Assembly (NCBI GenBank): GCA_920105625.2
Contig: OV050032.1
Span: forward strand, 129,925,810-129,989,809
Direction: 5' to 3'
DNA: 64,000 bases
Source of the DNA: Clusia tigrina
Lineage: Eukaryota; Arthropoda; Insecta; Diptera; Clusiidae
Both the position numbers and the translations under genes were made by a program. Below are positions 25,031 to 36,180 of this stretch, piece by piece. Each line of letters starts with the position of its first letter. Position 1 is the first letter of the stretch. The notes beneath the pieces are model-generated. The model was given only the letters and a program-made list of their open reading frames with translations, was not told the DNA's origin and did not search any database.

Positions 25031-26369
25031 GCTAGCCAGGTTCAGACACAAATTGTCTGAGTATGATTTGGAAATCATTTACACACCTGGGAAAAAGAAT
25101 CTGAATGCGGACGCACTCAGCAGAGTACCGCAGGCACAGAAAGTATCAGTAGTGCAAACGAGGTCCAAAGCACGGTCAGATAAGGAGAAGGCCGAGAGAA
25201 TGCAAGAGGATAAAATTGATGCTACAAGAGATGTTAGCAAGGCGGGTGACGATGCCAACGAACAAAGAGCCAGCAGTATGAAATGGCTGGAGGATATAAA
25301 GGATATCCAGGCTGTGTTAAAGGGTTTCCATGATTCACCTCTAGGTGGACACCAGGGATTCTGGAAAACCCATGACAGAATTAGGCGAGTATACGAATGG
25401 AAAGGTATGCTCCGAGATATTAAAAAATATGTGAAGAGTTGTCCAAAATGCCAGGCCAATAAGAGTTCAAGGCTAACAAAGATGCCAATGGTGTTAACTG
25501 ACACACCAAAACAACCATTTGATAAAGTTCATATGGATATTGTAGGTCTTTTACCTGAGACAGTTTCGGGAAATAAATACATTTTGACGTTCCAAGGCGA
25601 TTTCTCAAAGTATATGGCGTGCGTGGCAATACCCGATGCTGAAGCAAGTACGGTGGCCAAGGCATTATTTGATGAAATAATAGCACGGTACAACATACCT
25701 AAGGTTTTGATAACCGACAATGGTTCCAATTTTGTATCGAAACTATTCTCAGAAACGTGTAAAATGCTGGGAATCAAGAAGTTGCACATAACACCATACC
25801 ATCCACAGGCGAATGGCTCATTGGAACGTAGTCATCGACCTCTGGTCGAGTACTTGCGCAGTTTTGCCAAGGAAGACGGATCGAATTGGGATCAATGGTT
25901 GACCACTGCAATGCATGTACACAACAATACTGTGCATGTATCAACGAAGCAAACTCCTTTTAGAACACTCTACGCGTTAGATTTCAGCATACCAGCAAAT
26001 CTGAAGCGCAAATGTGCGCCAGTGTACAATGCTGATGATCCCAATAAAGTGCAAAAGTACCAGCTACAGCGAGCGCACGAGTGGGTCAGAGAAAACCAGG
26101 ATTGTCTTAAACGAGTAGCCAGGGAAGCCTATAACAAGGTAGTAAACCCAGTCGTTTTTAATGTGAGTGACCAAGAATTAATGAAGAATCAGGCTAGGAG
26201 AAACAAATTCTCGCCTGTGTGGATAGGACTATATTCAGTAGCAGAAATCCGCAGCCCGGTTACAACATTTGTAACGATTAGGGGCAAGAATAAAAAGCTG
26301 CATAAAAATTTGTTGAAATTTTTCCATACAAGCTTAAACAAACTTATGTCGCGTAAGTATATCAAATAA
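25023..26369 (+). CDS. Gypsy integrase, intact 448-codon frame
   Basis: The frame starts inside the end of RNase H (FRHKLSEYDLEIIYTP, then KKNLNADALSRV) and continues through an HHCC-like finger (GGHQGFWKTHDRIRRVY, CPKCQANK). The integrase core is complete: HMDIVGLLPETVSGNKY (first D, about 25530), VLITDNGSNF (second D, about 25710) and YHPQANGSLERSHRPL (E, about 25800-25845). HNNTVHVSTKQTPF and a C-terminal domain with SPVWIGLYSV (GPY-like) follow. It ends 2.7 kb before the 3' LTR. It is one of the longest uninterrupted real frames of the window, although upstream gag and protease are broken. Confidence 0.85.
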   Translation: MSRLARFRHKLSEYDLEIIYTPGKKNLNADALSRVPQAQKVSVVQTRSKARSDKEKAERMQEDKIDATRDVSKAGDDANEQRASSMKWLEDIKDIQAVLKGFHDSPLGGHQGFWKTHDRIRRVYEWKGMLRDIKKYVKSCPKCQANKSSRLTKMPMVLTDTPKQPFDKVHMDIVGLLPETVSGNKYILTFQGDFSKYMACVAIPDAEASTVAKALFDEIIARYNIPKVLITDNGSNFVSKLFSETCKMLGIKKLHITPYHPQANGSLERSHRPLVEYLRSFAKEDGSNWDQWLTTAMHVHNNTVHVSTKQTPFRTLYALDFSIPANLKRKCAPVYNADDPNKVQKYQLQRAHEWVRENQDCLKRVAREAYNKVVNPVVFNVSDQELMKNQARRNKFSPVWIGLYSVAEIRSPVTTFVTIRGKNKKLHKNLLKFFHTSLNKLMSRKYIK

Positions 26370-29090
26370 TGGCACGGTTCTGGCGTTCAAAGTCAATGCC
26401 AGTGGAAGTGTGCCACTTAAACCAAATGTGCTTATTAGGCACTATGGCCGAATGAAGACAATAGAGAAAAATATTTTTTATATATTAAATAATAAGAAAC
26501 GGGTTCATTGCACGTAATTAAAAAATAAAATCGTAAGACAGTCGTGGGTAAGTAATATAAAACATAACTTCAAATATGTACATACATACATACGGCAGTG
26601 TATGCACTGAAATTCGACGCATAAGCGTTAACGTCAGGCAACGGAACCGCTGGTGAAGTAAGTATATACGAGTATATGTATATATGTGTATAAGATAAAG
26701 AATGAATGTACGAATGTATATTTACAGAAGTAAGTATTCTAGTTAAGAGGAATGGGTATGTACGTATGTATATTTTTGCAGATACTGCAGTAGGCTATAT
26801 GTAAATATACATAGGTTTTTACTGTTTATTGATTAGGAAATTAGAGAATGGAAATTTGAATAAATGTATATGTTGGGATATAAAAAAAAGTATAGTTAAT
26901 TGGGGAAAATAACGTTAGAAATGAATTCTAGGTAATTTAAAGCGCCTGGAATGTATGTATGTAGCCATATACGAGCTAATTACAGGGTGGAAAATACAAT
27001 CGTTAATGGATATATACATATCAGGCTAGAAGTAAATTTAAATAAAAAGTAATTATGTGCAATGAAAAGTTCAGTCATGCAATGGACAAGTTTTTAACAT
27101 AAGAAGGTTTATCTTGTATAATCTTGTTTTTGTCGGAGGAGCAAAGGGATGTGCTCGAAATTTAAATGAGTGACAACTCACATTGGAAAGAAGAGCATAG
27201 AAAAGTTTTAAACAAAGCAAAACTGATGCCCTATATGGCAATAATAACACATAGTCCAGTCCTCTTTTCCTCTAATATGCAGTAGCAAATCCAAGAATGT
27301 AAGGGGAAAAGACGAATGCACGTAAATTGAATGACATAGCATTCAACTATAGAATAAGCTTGTTATAGAAATATTGTTTTTTTTTTATATATTCAGGAAT
27401 ATCGTATGTTTAAGAAAAATTATAAATTTAAAAAAATTATCTGTGTAAAAGTTCAGATTTAAATTAAAGGTAGTTTAGAAAATAATTAATGTTACAGAAA
27501 TTAATTATTTAAATTCTAAATTTATAAAGACATAAATGTAATAATCCAAAGAAATCACAAATTATAGTAAATAAGAAAATTATACCCAAGAGTATGTATA
27601 GTATTACTATATATTTGTTTAAATATTATACAATTTTGAAATTGATTTATTAAATTAACTTATGGAATGTTCGGCTAAAATTAAACATAGAAAAATATCA
27701 AATTAAAATGTTAACTAGAAAATTAAGAAAATTATTGTAAGTATTCAGTTTTGATGATGTGAACCGAAGCAGGAAATTCCAGGAACAGCGCATATCGGAA
27801 GACGGTGCAGACTAAGGGACCAACGTATTATTCGGAAAAATGTGTTTTTGAAAATCAGAGATTTCTGGCAGCTATCCAAGGTTTGGGAATCCGGTTTTGA
27901 CCGCAAGGATGCCAATAAATTGGATTGGGGATGAATGGTGACGGAGTTATTTTTCTTTGCGAAACGGCATATGGCCGCAGCATTTGAACGCGTTGTGGAT
28001 GAGTTATTGACAAGCAACGAAAAATAAACAAGTTTCCTTGCGGAGTCATGTTTTGAATTTGACAATTTTATATTACAATGTCCACCCAGTGTATCACAAT
28101 CTCAACAGAATCGATTTTGGATAAGTTGAAGATGGGTAAAAGCTTAAGGAGGGTGACTGAAACCACCACCAAATACGAGTATAATAAGCAGAAGAAATTT
28201 GGCTCACAGAAGTTAATTGCTTCATTGAAGTATATGTCCAATGAAATGTGATTTACATATGAAATATGATTTAATACAAGAGGACACAGAGACTGGTATT
28301 CGATCAGAGTATACAGATTACCTCATTAAGAGTGTATCTTAGAGAAATACCGATAGTCTACACATCGGAGGCAACGAAAAAAAAAATACAATTATGAGAA
28401 AGCCAAAGAGTAACACTTCCACCATAAAACGCATTGCTGCAAAGTAAGAAGGAGTATTCTAATCTCTCATGTATTCCAAATGTTTTTTACAAGTTGAATA
28501 CTAAAAGCAGGGGCAGTACCACCTACAGCCGTGGGGCACGCAATATAAATGGAAAGAAGAAGGCCAAAAAAACCAAAGTTTTAATGGCAAACCAAGTCGC
28601 CAACCTATAACATCTTTGTACGTACCGATCCAGAAAGAAGGGATGGGTATGCACAGTTCATCGAGGGACTTCACTCTTGCAGGACGGACATTACCAGGAC
28701 CAACAATTGCAGACGACCATATTTATAAAAGCGTAGCATTAGCTAAATATGTAGTTAGTTTGTAATTTTGTTGTTTATACGCCAGTGAGAAAAGAGTCGA
28801 TGAAAGACCAAACATAAAAAGGGGAATATAACTAAAAAAAAAAAAAATAAATAAAAAGACGTAAAAAAAAAACTATAAAAGAAGACGTAATAATAGAGAA
28901 GGAAAGAGAAAAAAAGAGAATGCAAAAGTAAAAAGAAAGAATACAATAGGAGAACCCAAATAAGGCGAATTTGAAAAAAAAGAAGAAAAATTATACATAT
29001 GTACTATAGGTTTAAGAAAATGCACAGATTGTTTAAAGTGCAGAAATGATTGTAAACTTTCATTAGAAGTTAGTTGCACTAACTTCTTTT
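26370..29090 (+). other. Long 3' region of the gypsy element between integrase and LTR
   Basis: About 2.7 kb, mostly AT-rich and non-coding, with short (CATA)n/(GTAT)n runs near 26580-26960 and an A-rich purine stretch at 28830-28990. Two basic coding-like segments are seen, one at 28078-28251 and one near 28495-28610. No envelope motifs were found. Some gypsy elements have a third ORF or a long untranslated region here. Confidence 0.5.
28078..28251 (+). CDS. Small basic ORF (57 codons) in the gypsy 3' region, unknown
   Basis: An ATG at 28078 opens MSTQCITISTESILDKLKMG and runs to a TGA at 28249-28251 without a break. The product is rich in lysine and threonine, with KYEYNKQKKFGSQKL near its middle. 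I recognise no domain, signal peptide or membrane segment. A second basic segment follows out of frame (SRGSTTYSRGARNINGKKKA, near 28510-28570). Together they could be the remains of a third ORF encoding a basic protein, but chance is not excluded. Confidence 0.3.
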   Translation: MSTQCITISTESILDKLKMGKSLRRVTETTTKYEYNKQKKFGSQKLIASLKYMSNEM

Positions 29091-29091
29091 A

Positions 29092-29106
29092 GAAAGAGGG
29101 GAGGGA
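29092..29106 (+). promoter_or_regulatory. Polypurine tract before the LTR
   Basis: AGAAAGAGGGGAGGGA lies directly before the TGTTGTGAG that begins the LTR. Expected primer site for plus-strand synthesis. Confidence 0.75.
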
Positions 29107-29533
29107 TGTTGTGAGTTAGAACCAAGCTTCCTACGAGTAGTTGACTCACAGCATCGACTCCTAATAGATACCACACTCTGTGGAATTAGCATGTGCTAAA
29201 AGTTATTTAAGAATAGAACATACTTTTAGGGTCCAAGTATTTTAAGTTAATATGATCTGTGTAATGTTATTATGTAAACTTTTAGGGTGTTACAGTTCCG
29301 CAGTCGACTCGACGAGGGCAGTGTAATGCACCGTCGACAATTTTATAGTAGGTCAGTTGGCTTGACCAACTGACACCAATTAGAAGGTGCGGAACTAGAA
29401 CACCAGAAAGGTCAGTTCACAGACTGAGATGAGTGTTAAGAAATAGTATATAAGAATTAGTATTTGTAAGAAATAAAGTCTTGTGATTATTATCTTGAAA
29501 CCGAAAAGTGTCTGTGTGGTTTAGTGTTTTTCA
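29107..29533 (+). repeat. 3' LTR of the 19-29 kb gypsy element, about 427 bp
   Basis: It begins TGTTGTGAGTTAGAACC after a polypurine tract, has a TATA-like TATATAAG at about 29447, an AATAAA at about 29472 and a probable end at the CA of 29532-29533. Past this point RTE-like coding begins. No second copy was found upstream of gag, so the exact right boundary is inferred. Confidence 0.65.
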
Positions 29534-29751
29534 GCTACGCGCCCAGCGAAGTGTCTCTCGACGACAAGCAAGGACACCCCAACAATGGATAAGCAACACC
29601 ACCTGGCAATATATCGAAGAACGTAGAAGGATGAAAACCAACAGCTTTCTCAGCGCGTACAATGCTATGCATCGGCAGGTCAAAAATGCTGTAAGGACTG
29701 ATAAAAGGGCATATGTGGAGGGAATTGCTGGTGAAGCAGAGCGATCAGCAA
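29534..29751 (+). pseudogene. RTE-like non-LTR retrotransposon, linker between endonuclease and RT
   Basis: The frame reads RRQARTPQQWISNTTWQYIEERRRMK and then VKNAVRTDKRAYVEGIAGEAERSA. This matches the basic linker that precedes RT in RTE-like elements (WIS..TW..I..R). The endonuclease is cut off by the LTR on the left. The frame stops being homologous exactly where a LOA-like insertion begins (29752). It resumes in the same frame at 31324 after one copy of the 8-bp duplication. Confidence 0.8.
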
Positions 29752-29928
29752 GGTAGGTAGGTAGGTAGGAGTGGACGCCCAGTTTGCCAAAAGCACACTT
29801 GAGCACACATAATGGCCCATTGTGATACCACGGTGTGGCGCCGTTCAAGCACTGACTAAAAAAGTTCCCATACTTGGGATGGTGATGGTCAGCGCAAGGA
29901 CAGCGCCTGGAAAGGCACGACTCCCCCG

Positions 29929-30870
29929 TCATGTTTCAGGAAACCATCCTGATACTTTGATGAACCTGGCTATGTCCCTAATATTAATGGATGACAGCTC
30001 TGTCAGGCTTGTAAGAAATGGGGCACCAAAGGTGCAAATTCTTCTTCTGCTCAAGGATGGGCAGTGGCATAAGAGGTAGAAAACCGTCTCGTCTTCCTCC
30101 TCGAAGCCACAGCCTCGGCAAAAGTCATTTGAGGGTAGGCCCAGTCTTTCTGCGTGCTGTCCCATTATGCAGTGGCCGGTCAAAACCGACACAGTTGTCG
30201 ACAGTGATACGCGATCAAGTCGAAGAAGTTGATTGGTTCTGTTTTTGTCCATGCTTGCCCAAGTTAGTCTAGCCGTTAGGCAGGATTCCTCGTTAGCCCA
30301 GGATTTGTAGGCGTCAGCCAGATATTTCCGTTTAATTTCGAGCTTGGCTGTTGCCAGTGGAATGCCGATGTTTACAGAGGGTTGAATGTCGTGCATTAGC
30401 GTGCCTGCCTTGGCAAGCTCGTCCACCTCGCAGTTTCCCGGGATTTCGCTATGTCCGCGAACCCAGACTAGGTGCACCCGAGAGTAACTTGCGAGCTCAT
30501 TTAAAGATGTTCGACATTCATGAACTAGTCTTGATGTGGCCGTGGAGCCAAAAAGAGATTTAATGGCGGCCTGGTTGTCTGAGAAGATAGATACGTCAAC
30601 TGCGCCGATATCACTACTCAGCATCCATTTGGCTGCGTGGTAAATGGCCATGACCTCAGCTTGAAAAACGCTGCAATGGTCTGGGAGACGTAGGGAAATG
30701 TTTAAGTCCAGCTTGTCGGAATAAATACCGCTGCCGACTCTACCTCCAAGCTTGGAACCGTCGGTGTAGATTTCGACTGTTTCACCGACGATTCGGTTCT
30801 CTGAGGTCCAGTCGCTTCGACTTGGAATAGTGAGGTCGAATTCCCTGTTCAAATCGGGATAGACCGACAT
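29929..30870 (-). CDS. RNase H and C-terminal zinc knuckle of the LOA-like element
   Basis: A 313-codon open frame. The RNase H domain has VEIYTDGSKLGGRVGSGIY (first D), DHCSVFQAEVMAIYHAA (E), IFSDNQAAIKSL (D) and HLVWVRGHSEIPGNCEVDELAK (His and last D), so all catalytic residues are in place. The C-terminal part contains the LTGHCIMGQHAERLGL motif and a knuckle with CRGCGFEEEDETVFYLLCHC. RNase H with this knuckle is typical of the LOA (Bilbo/Trim/Lian) clade. The frame is part of ORF2, with its upstream part out of frame at 30961-31315. Confidence 0.85.
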   Translation of the reverse strand: MSVYPDLNREFDLTIPSRSDWTSENRIVGETVEIYTDGSKLGGRVGSGIYSDKLDLNISLRLPDHCSVFQAEVMAIYHAAKWMLSSDIGAVDVSIFSDNQAAIKSLFGSTATSRLVHECRTSLNELASYSRVHLVWVRGHSEIPGNCEVDELAKAGTLMHDIQPSVNIGIPLATAKLEIKRKYLADAYKSWANEESCLTARLTWASMDKNRTNQLLRLDRVSLSTTVSVLTGHCIMGQHAERLGLPSNDFCRGCGFEEEDETVFYLLCHCPSLSRRRICTFGAPFLTSLTELSSINIRDIARFIKVSGWFPET

Positions 30871-30960
30871 AAAATCGATAAAGTTGTGGAGAGGTGGGTC
30901 CTGATTCAGAATTGAAGCATGGCCTGTCAGGGTTATGAGCCAGTGCGAAAGAGCGTTAAG

Positions 30961-31315
30961 TCAAATCGCTGTCAGCTTGGCTTGTTGCTTAACCAGGATC
31001 CCCGAGGGGAGCCAGTGCAGCATGGCAAAAAGGGCTTTCGTAGGTGTGCTACGAAGAGCGCCAGTGATCAGTAGAGCAATGGATCGTCTGATTTTATCAA
31101 GGGGTTTGATATAACAGGCTTTTTCGAGAGCTTGCCACCAGAAGACCGACCCGTATAACAGGTTTGGTTCAACGATGGCCGTGTAGAGCCAGAGCACGAC
31201 TCGAGGACGAAGTCCCCATCGCGCACCAACTGCTCTTTTACAGCAGTATATTTCGCATGTTGCCTTACGTGCCCTCTCAGCTAGATTGGCTTCCCAATTA
31301 AGCTTTGGGTCGAGA
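30961..31315 (-). pseudogene. C-terminal part of the LOA-like RT, truncated at the insertion end
   Basis: The frame reads LDPKLNWEANLAERARKATCEIYCCKRAVGARWGLRPRVV, then LYTAIVEPNLLYGSVFWWQALE and MLHWLPSGILVKQQAKLTAI. These are the conserved segments between the RT palm and RNase H in LOA/R1-type ORF2. A stop and a short shifted segment (30871-30960) separate it from the RNase H frame. The upstream palm with YADD is absent because of 5' truncation at 31315. Confidence 0.85.
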
Positions 31316-33069
31316 ATCAGCAAACTGTGATAACTTGCAGGGCGTATATGCAGCCATAAAAAAATTGACTAATTCAAAACCTAACATAACGCCTATCAAG
31401 GCTAGTGACGGTAGCATCCTAACCTCTGACGAAGATCAACTCGCGCGCTGGGGAGAATTTTTCGTGGACAACAGCGTAGAAGCGGAAACCGACACTGCAC
31501 CCTTCTTTGCTGAACAGCGAAAAAGAAACCCCAACAGAAACATCCCTGTCGACCCGCCCACCTCAGAAGAAATCAGCCTAGCAATCCATAAGCTAAAATT
31601 CAACAAAGCTGCTGGACCTGACGAACTTCCTGCTGAACTCTTAAAGTATGGCGCTAATATAATCTCTCACGCACTCTACCCTATCATGCATAACATCTGG
31701 ACGTCTAACACCATCCCCACTGACTGGAAAGAGAGAATCATAATCACTATCCCAAAAAAAGGCGATCTCAGCAAATGTAAAAATTGGAGGGGCATAACCC
31801 TTATCAACTCCATCCTGAAAATTTTGGCCCTTATCATCTTAGATAGAGTGTCAGGTGTACTCAGCAGCCAGTTGCGGCGTGAACAAAATGGGTTCAGACC
31901 AAACCGATCTTGCGTGGACCACATCAACACTTTACGCATAATTGTGGAGCAATCTGTCGAATGGAGATCGCCACTATTTCTCCTTTTCGTGGACTTCGAA
32001 CATGCGTTTGACACGGTTAACAGAGACGCAATATGGCGCTCTCTACAAAATCCCGGAGTTCCGGACAAGATCATCGAGCTCATTAAGGCCCTATATAAAG
32101 ACGCGAACCTTAGTGTGCGTTATAAAGGTAAAAATAGTGCCAACTTTAATATAAACAGAGGTGTTAGGCAGGGGTGCGTTCTGTCACCACTGTTGTGGTC
32201 TTGGATGATGTCCTTAGGCATACTAATGCGGAGACGGAGGAGGGGTTGCAGTGGAGATTAAACCAAAAGCTCAGCGATTTAGACTACGCTGATGACATCT
32301 GTTTCATGACGCACACGTTAGCAGGCGCCTCGTCAAGAATACGCCAACTAGCCGTAAACGCTCATGCAGCTGGCCTCAAAATCAACTTCTCCAAAACTAA
32401 ACTTTTGCGACTGCAAACTGCAAATACATCTCCACTCACTGTACTGACAAATGATACTCCACCATCAACATTGAGGACGGTGACAGCTTCTGCTGCCTTG
32501 GTAGCTACATAACAAAATATGGGGGTGCAACATCTGATGTGGCAGCATGCATAAACAAAGCACGGTCTGCATTCCGGAATTTAGATCGAATTTGGCGTTC
32601 TCGTGTGATATCGCTGCGCACAAAAATACGAATATTTATCACCAGCATAAAACCTGTTCTGTTGTATGGGTCTGAAACATGGTTGGTCTCAGAACAAATA
32701 ACTCGATAACTTCGCAGATTCTTTTTTGTAGACAAATGTCTACGAAGAATCTGCCGCATTTTCTGGCCGACAACGATCATGAACGAATACCTGTGGCGCC
32801 TCACCAATAGCGAGCCTATTGACATAGAAGTTAAAAGACGCAAGAGGAGCTGGATAGGGCACATTCTGCGTAGAGAAGACACCAACATTGCAAAGATGGC
32901 CTTTCAAAGGAACCCACATGGTAGTCGTAAAGCAGGACGCCCACGACAAACATGGGTACGCACTATCCACGCCGAAAGTCACCACAGAGCCACCTGGAAC
33001 GAAATGAGACACCTGGCTGCTGATAGAAACCGTTGGAGAGCTTTTGTGTCCGCCCTGTGCTCCGACTAG
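31316..33069 (+). pseudogene. RTE-like reverse transcriptase and C-terminal domain
   Basis: The frame at 31316-32195 covers VYAAIKKLTNSKPN, AIHKLKFNKAAGPDELPAELLKYG, WKERIIITIPKKGDLSKCKNWRGI, REQNGFRPNRSCVDHI, LLFVDFEHAFDTVNRDAIW and GVRQGCVLSPLL. A frameshift near 32195-32215 follows, after which LDYADDICFMTH gives the active site. Next come FCYLGSYITKYGG (another shift near 32490), a stop near 32707, and the 32779-33069 frame with RSWIGHILRREDTN, GRPRQTWVRTIHAE and a WNEMRHLAADRNRWR ending, characteristic of RTE-like elements. It is inactive because of at least two shifts and one stop. Confidence 0.88.
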
Positions 33070-33156
33070 AAGCGATATTTGACTCTTTTTTTTTATTATG
33101 TCTTTTAGTTAACTTTGTTAGCATAAGTATAGTTTTATTGTGTAAAATGTCATGGA

Positions 33157-34109
<953 letters not shown>

Positions 34110-34957
34110 GTGACGAAATTGCACTCTTGACAATTTATACACTCTCAATACTCGCATTTGTACCGCTGGATTGTGTAATAATCAAACAACCGCTTGGTTA
34201 AATTAGAACAATTAGCTTTATTTAATTATTCTTAATCACACTTAGCTTGTTTGCTTCATACAATTTTGCAATACAATTATTTATTTAATCACTTTATACT
34301 GTAACTATTAGTGTTCAACTGCTACTGTTGCCATCACGATGTACACACGGCTACGATCACTGTTCAACTGCTACTGTTACTATCGCAATGTAAACTCTGC
34401 TGAGATCACGGTTGAACTGCCCCTGTTTCTATCACGATGTACGTTCTGCTACGGTCATTGTTCAACTTCCACTGATACTATCACGATGTACATTCTGCTA
34501 CGTTCAACTGCCACTGTTACTATAAGGATGTACACTCTGCTCCTATCACTGTTCAACTGCCTCGACTTCAATTGTGTGGCGGCTTCTATACCTCTTTTGT
34601 GTGCCAGAACTTCGAACTCAGTTTCGAGAAGATGCCAGAGCATGCCTCTATGCATGTGTATTTAGGGGTTGAAAAAGACGAATAGAGCACACCTTAAAAA
34701 TCATTTATGTTTTAATATGGTGGAAAGCAGACTTTGAAAATAGTTCAGTCTTGAATTAAAAGAAGAAACGGCAAGTGCGAATTAGAAGTAAGAAGTGAAA
34801 CGAGTTAAACTGTTATATTAGATTAAACTTTGTCAACTATTTGTCACATTTCTTGCTGATGATTTAGACTATTTTAATATTAAATAATGAAGCAATGAAA
34901 AGTGTCTGTCTTCATTGATACGATTCCGTTATCGAACCATTAGCTATAGTTTTTACA
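34110..34957 (+). repeat. Possible solo LTR with internal minisatellite
   Basis: The segment begins TGTGACGAAATTGCAC, close to the TGTGACGATGAAATTTG start of the LTR at 14185, and may end at the TTTTTACA near 34957. Near its end AATGAAAAGTGTCTGTCTTC resembles the AAAAGTGTCTGTGTG at the end of the LTR at 29107-29533. It contains a tandem array, as does the 14.2-kb LTR. No target duplication is visible, so this remains a weak call. Confidence 0.3.
34313..34590. repeat. Minisatellite, about 49-bp period, five to six units
   Basis: The unit starts GTTCAACTGCTACTGTTACT and continues ATCACGATGTACACTCTGCT with ACGATCAC. Copies begin near 34313, 34362, 34411, 34460, 34503 and 34551. They diverge by substitutions and one shortened unit near 34500. 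Confidence 0.8.
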
Positions 34958-35003
34958 GCACAATGTATAGTAAATGAAATATAATTTCCTATCTAAATCA
35001 TAC

Positions 35004-35229
35004 CAGCAGGGTAGTCACATTTAGCATCTCTTGCTATTTTTAACGATTTTCGTATATCCGCATCCTTGTCTATATAAACATGGCAAACTCCTTCGGCATG
35101 CCCCAATACAGGAATGTGTACAGATTGTTGTTGAATATTTCTCACTAGCTCCGAAGAACCTCGCGGTATTATCAAATCAATATGACCTTCCATAGACAGC
35201 AGATCACTTATTTCCTCTCGAGTAGAAAC
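35004..35229 (-). CDS. P5CS: Exon of delta-1-pyrroline-5-carboxylate synthase, glutamyl-phosphate reductase domain (downstream exon)
   Basis: P5CS is a bifunctional mitochondrial enzyme that makes glutamate semialdehyde from glutamate for proline and ornithine synthesis. This exon encodes 75 codons plus one base: VSTREEISDLLSMEGHIDLI, IPRGSSELVRNIQ, HIPVLGHAEGVCHVYIDKDAD and RDAKCDYPA. These match the conserved reductase-domain segment preceding the catalytic cysteine, which would fall in the next exon. The acceptor is TTTTGAAG at 35230-35237 and the donor is GTATGA at 34998-35003, both on the minus strand. No downstream exon was found in the 35 kb to the left. The frame has no lesion, which favours a functional exon. 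Confidence 0.88.
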
Positions 35230-35287
35230 CTTCAAAATATAGTAGAAATTATGATGATGAATGAGATAATTCAATATTGAAACATAC

Positions 35288-35545
35288 CAGGGAAATAGCA
35301 TTTTCAGCACCAACTGTAATGAGCGATTCTTTCACAAGCTCCATTAGAGCTTTATTACTATAGGTAGCCTCTTTGCCACCCTTCAGTAGCAAGCCATTTG
35401 CCGAAGCCATTGCGAGGGCAGCCACTTGTGGTAATGAATCTGGACGGGATTCAAAAATAACAAGTAGTACTCCAATTGGTACAGTAACTTGAGTTAGCTC
35501 CAAGTTTTCTGCTAATTTGGTTCGACGTAAGACTCTGCCAACATT
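35288..35545 (-). CDS. P5CS: Exon of delta-1-pyrroline-5-carboxylate synthase, glutamyl-phosphate reductase domain (upstream exon)
   Basis: Eighty-six whole codons: [60 protein letters not shown] and [20 protein letters not shown]. This is the ALDH-like NADPH-binding part of the reductase domain of ALDH18A1 proteins, collinear with the next exon. It is bounded by an acceptor (TTTCTTTAG, minus strand, ending at 35546) and a GTATGT donor at 35282-35287. A 58-bp phase-0 intron (35230-35287) separates it from the next exon. No upstream exon, including the glutamate kinase domain, was seen in the 28 kb to the right. Confidence 0.9.
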
Positions 35546-36180
35546 CTAAAGAAAAATATAATAAAAATGTATGTATGAAAAGCTGTTTGTAAATATATAT
35601 TTTATTCACTATAGACATAATCCAAGTATAGCTTTTCCTTTTACACTAAGTAGGTACTACAATTATTGACAGCCTGCCGCTGGAAAATTATCATTGATAT
35701 AAATAGCTGTATCGTATATACATAAATAATAATTATTTATTCAATTGCCCATTGTATACGATGACAAAAAAAATGTTGAACCTTCTATTACATATCGACA
35801 AAAGCAAAATTTGCTATGCTATATATTTTGAGAATTCCATTATATAAATCATTCAAATCTAATTATTCTATAGTGTATACTGTGATTCTATAAGGATTTC
35901 CTTACAGATCAGGTAGGTTCAAAGAATAGAGAATAAATGAAACGGCAATATTGGTGCAATGGATGTCTTGTAGTCTGATATATTGATATATTGACAAACA
36001 ATTGCAGCAAAAATGAAAATAAACTTTTAAAAAACCGTAATATATATGCTGCCGCTTATTTAAATTGTAATAATAATAATATAAAATAATTAGATGACCA
36101 CCCGCTTCGCCAGCAAAAAAAAAAAAACTATTTCCAACAATTTTAATAAAATTAAAACATTTATTGCAATCCTTTTGTAG
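35546..36180. other. Gene-less AT-rich DNA, probable P5CS intron
   Basis: No repeats or coding motifs recognised apart from short TAA and A runs near 36070-36128. It extends from the P5CS acceptor site to the left LTR of the next retrotransposon. Confidence 0.45.

Larger units (their letters stand above)
29752..31315 (-). mobile_element. LOA-like non-LTR retrotransposon insertion, 5' truncated, 1564 bp
   Basis: It is flanked by ATCAGCAA at 29744-29751 and at 31316-31323, an 8-bp target duplication. The element's 3' end (left) is a CCTA-type tandem tail, seen on the plus strand as GGTAGGTAGGTAGGTAGG (29752-29769). The 5' end is truncated within RT. It carries the end of RT (30961-31315) and a nearly intact RNase H plus zinc knuckle (29929-30870). 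Insertion into the RTE-like ORF therefore happened by target-primed reverse transcription. Confidence 0.92.

Noticed and set aside
28755..29079. Phe/Leu-rich minus-strand frames resembling membrane proteins
   Set aside because: Antisense of an A-rich purine stretch before the gypsy LTR.
34313..34590. CRISPR-like or coding repeat
   Set aside because: Contiguous 49-bp units without spacers, and frames through it are not conserved between units.
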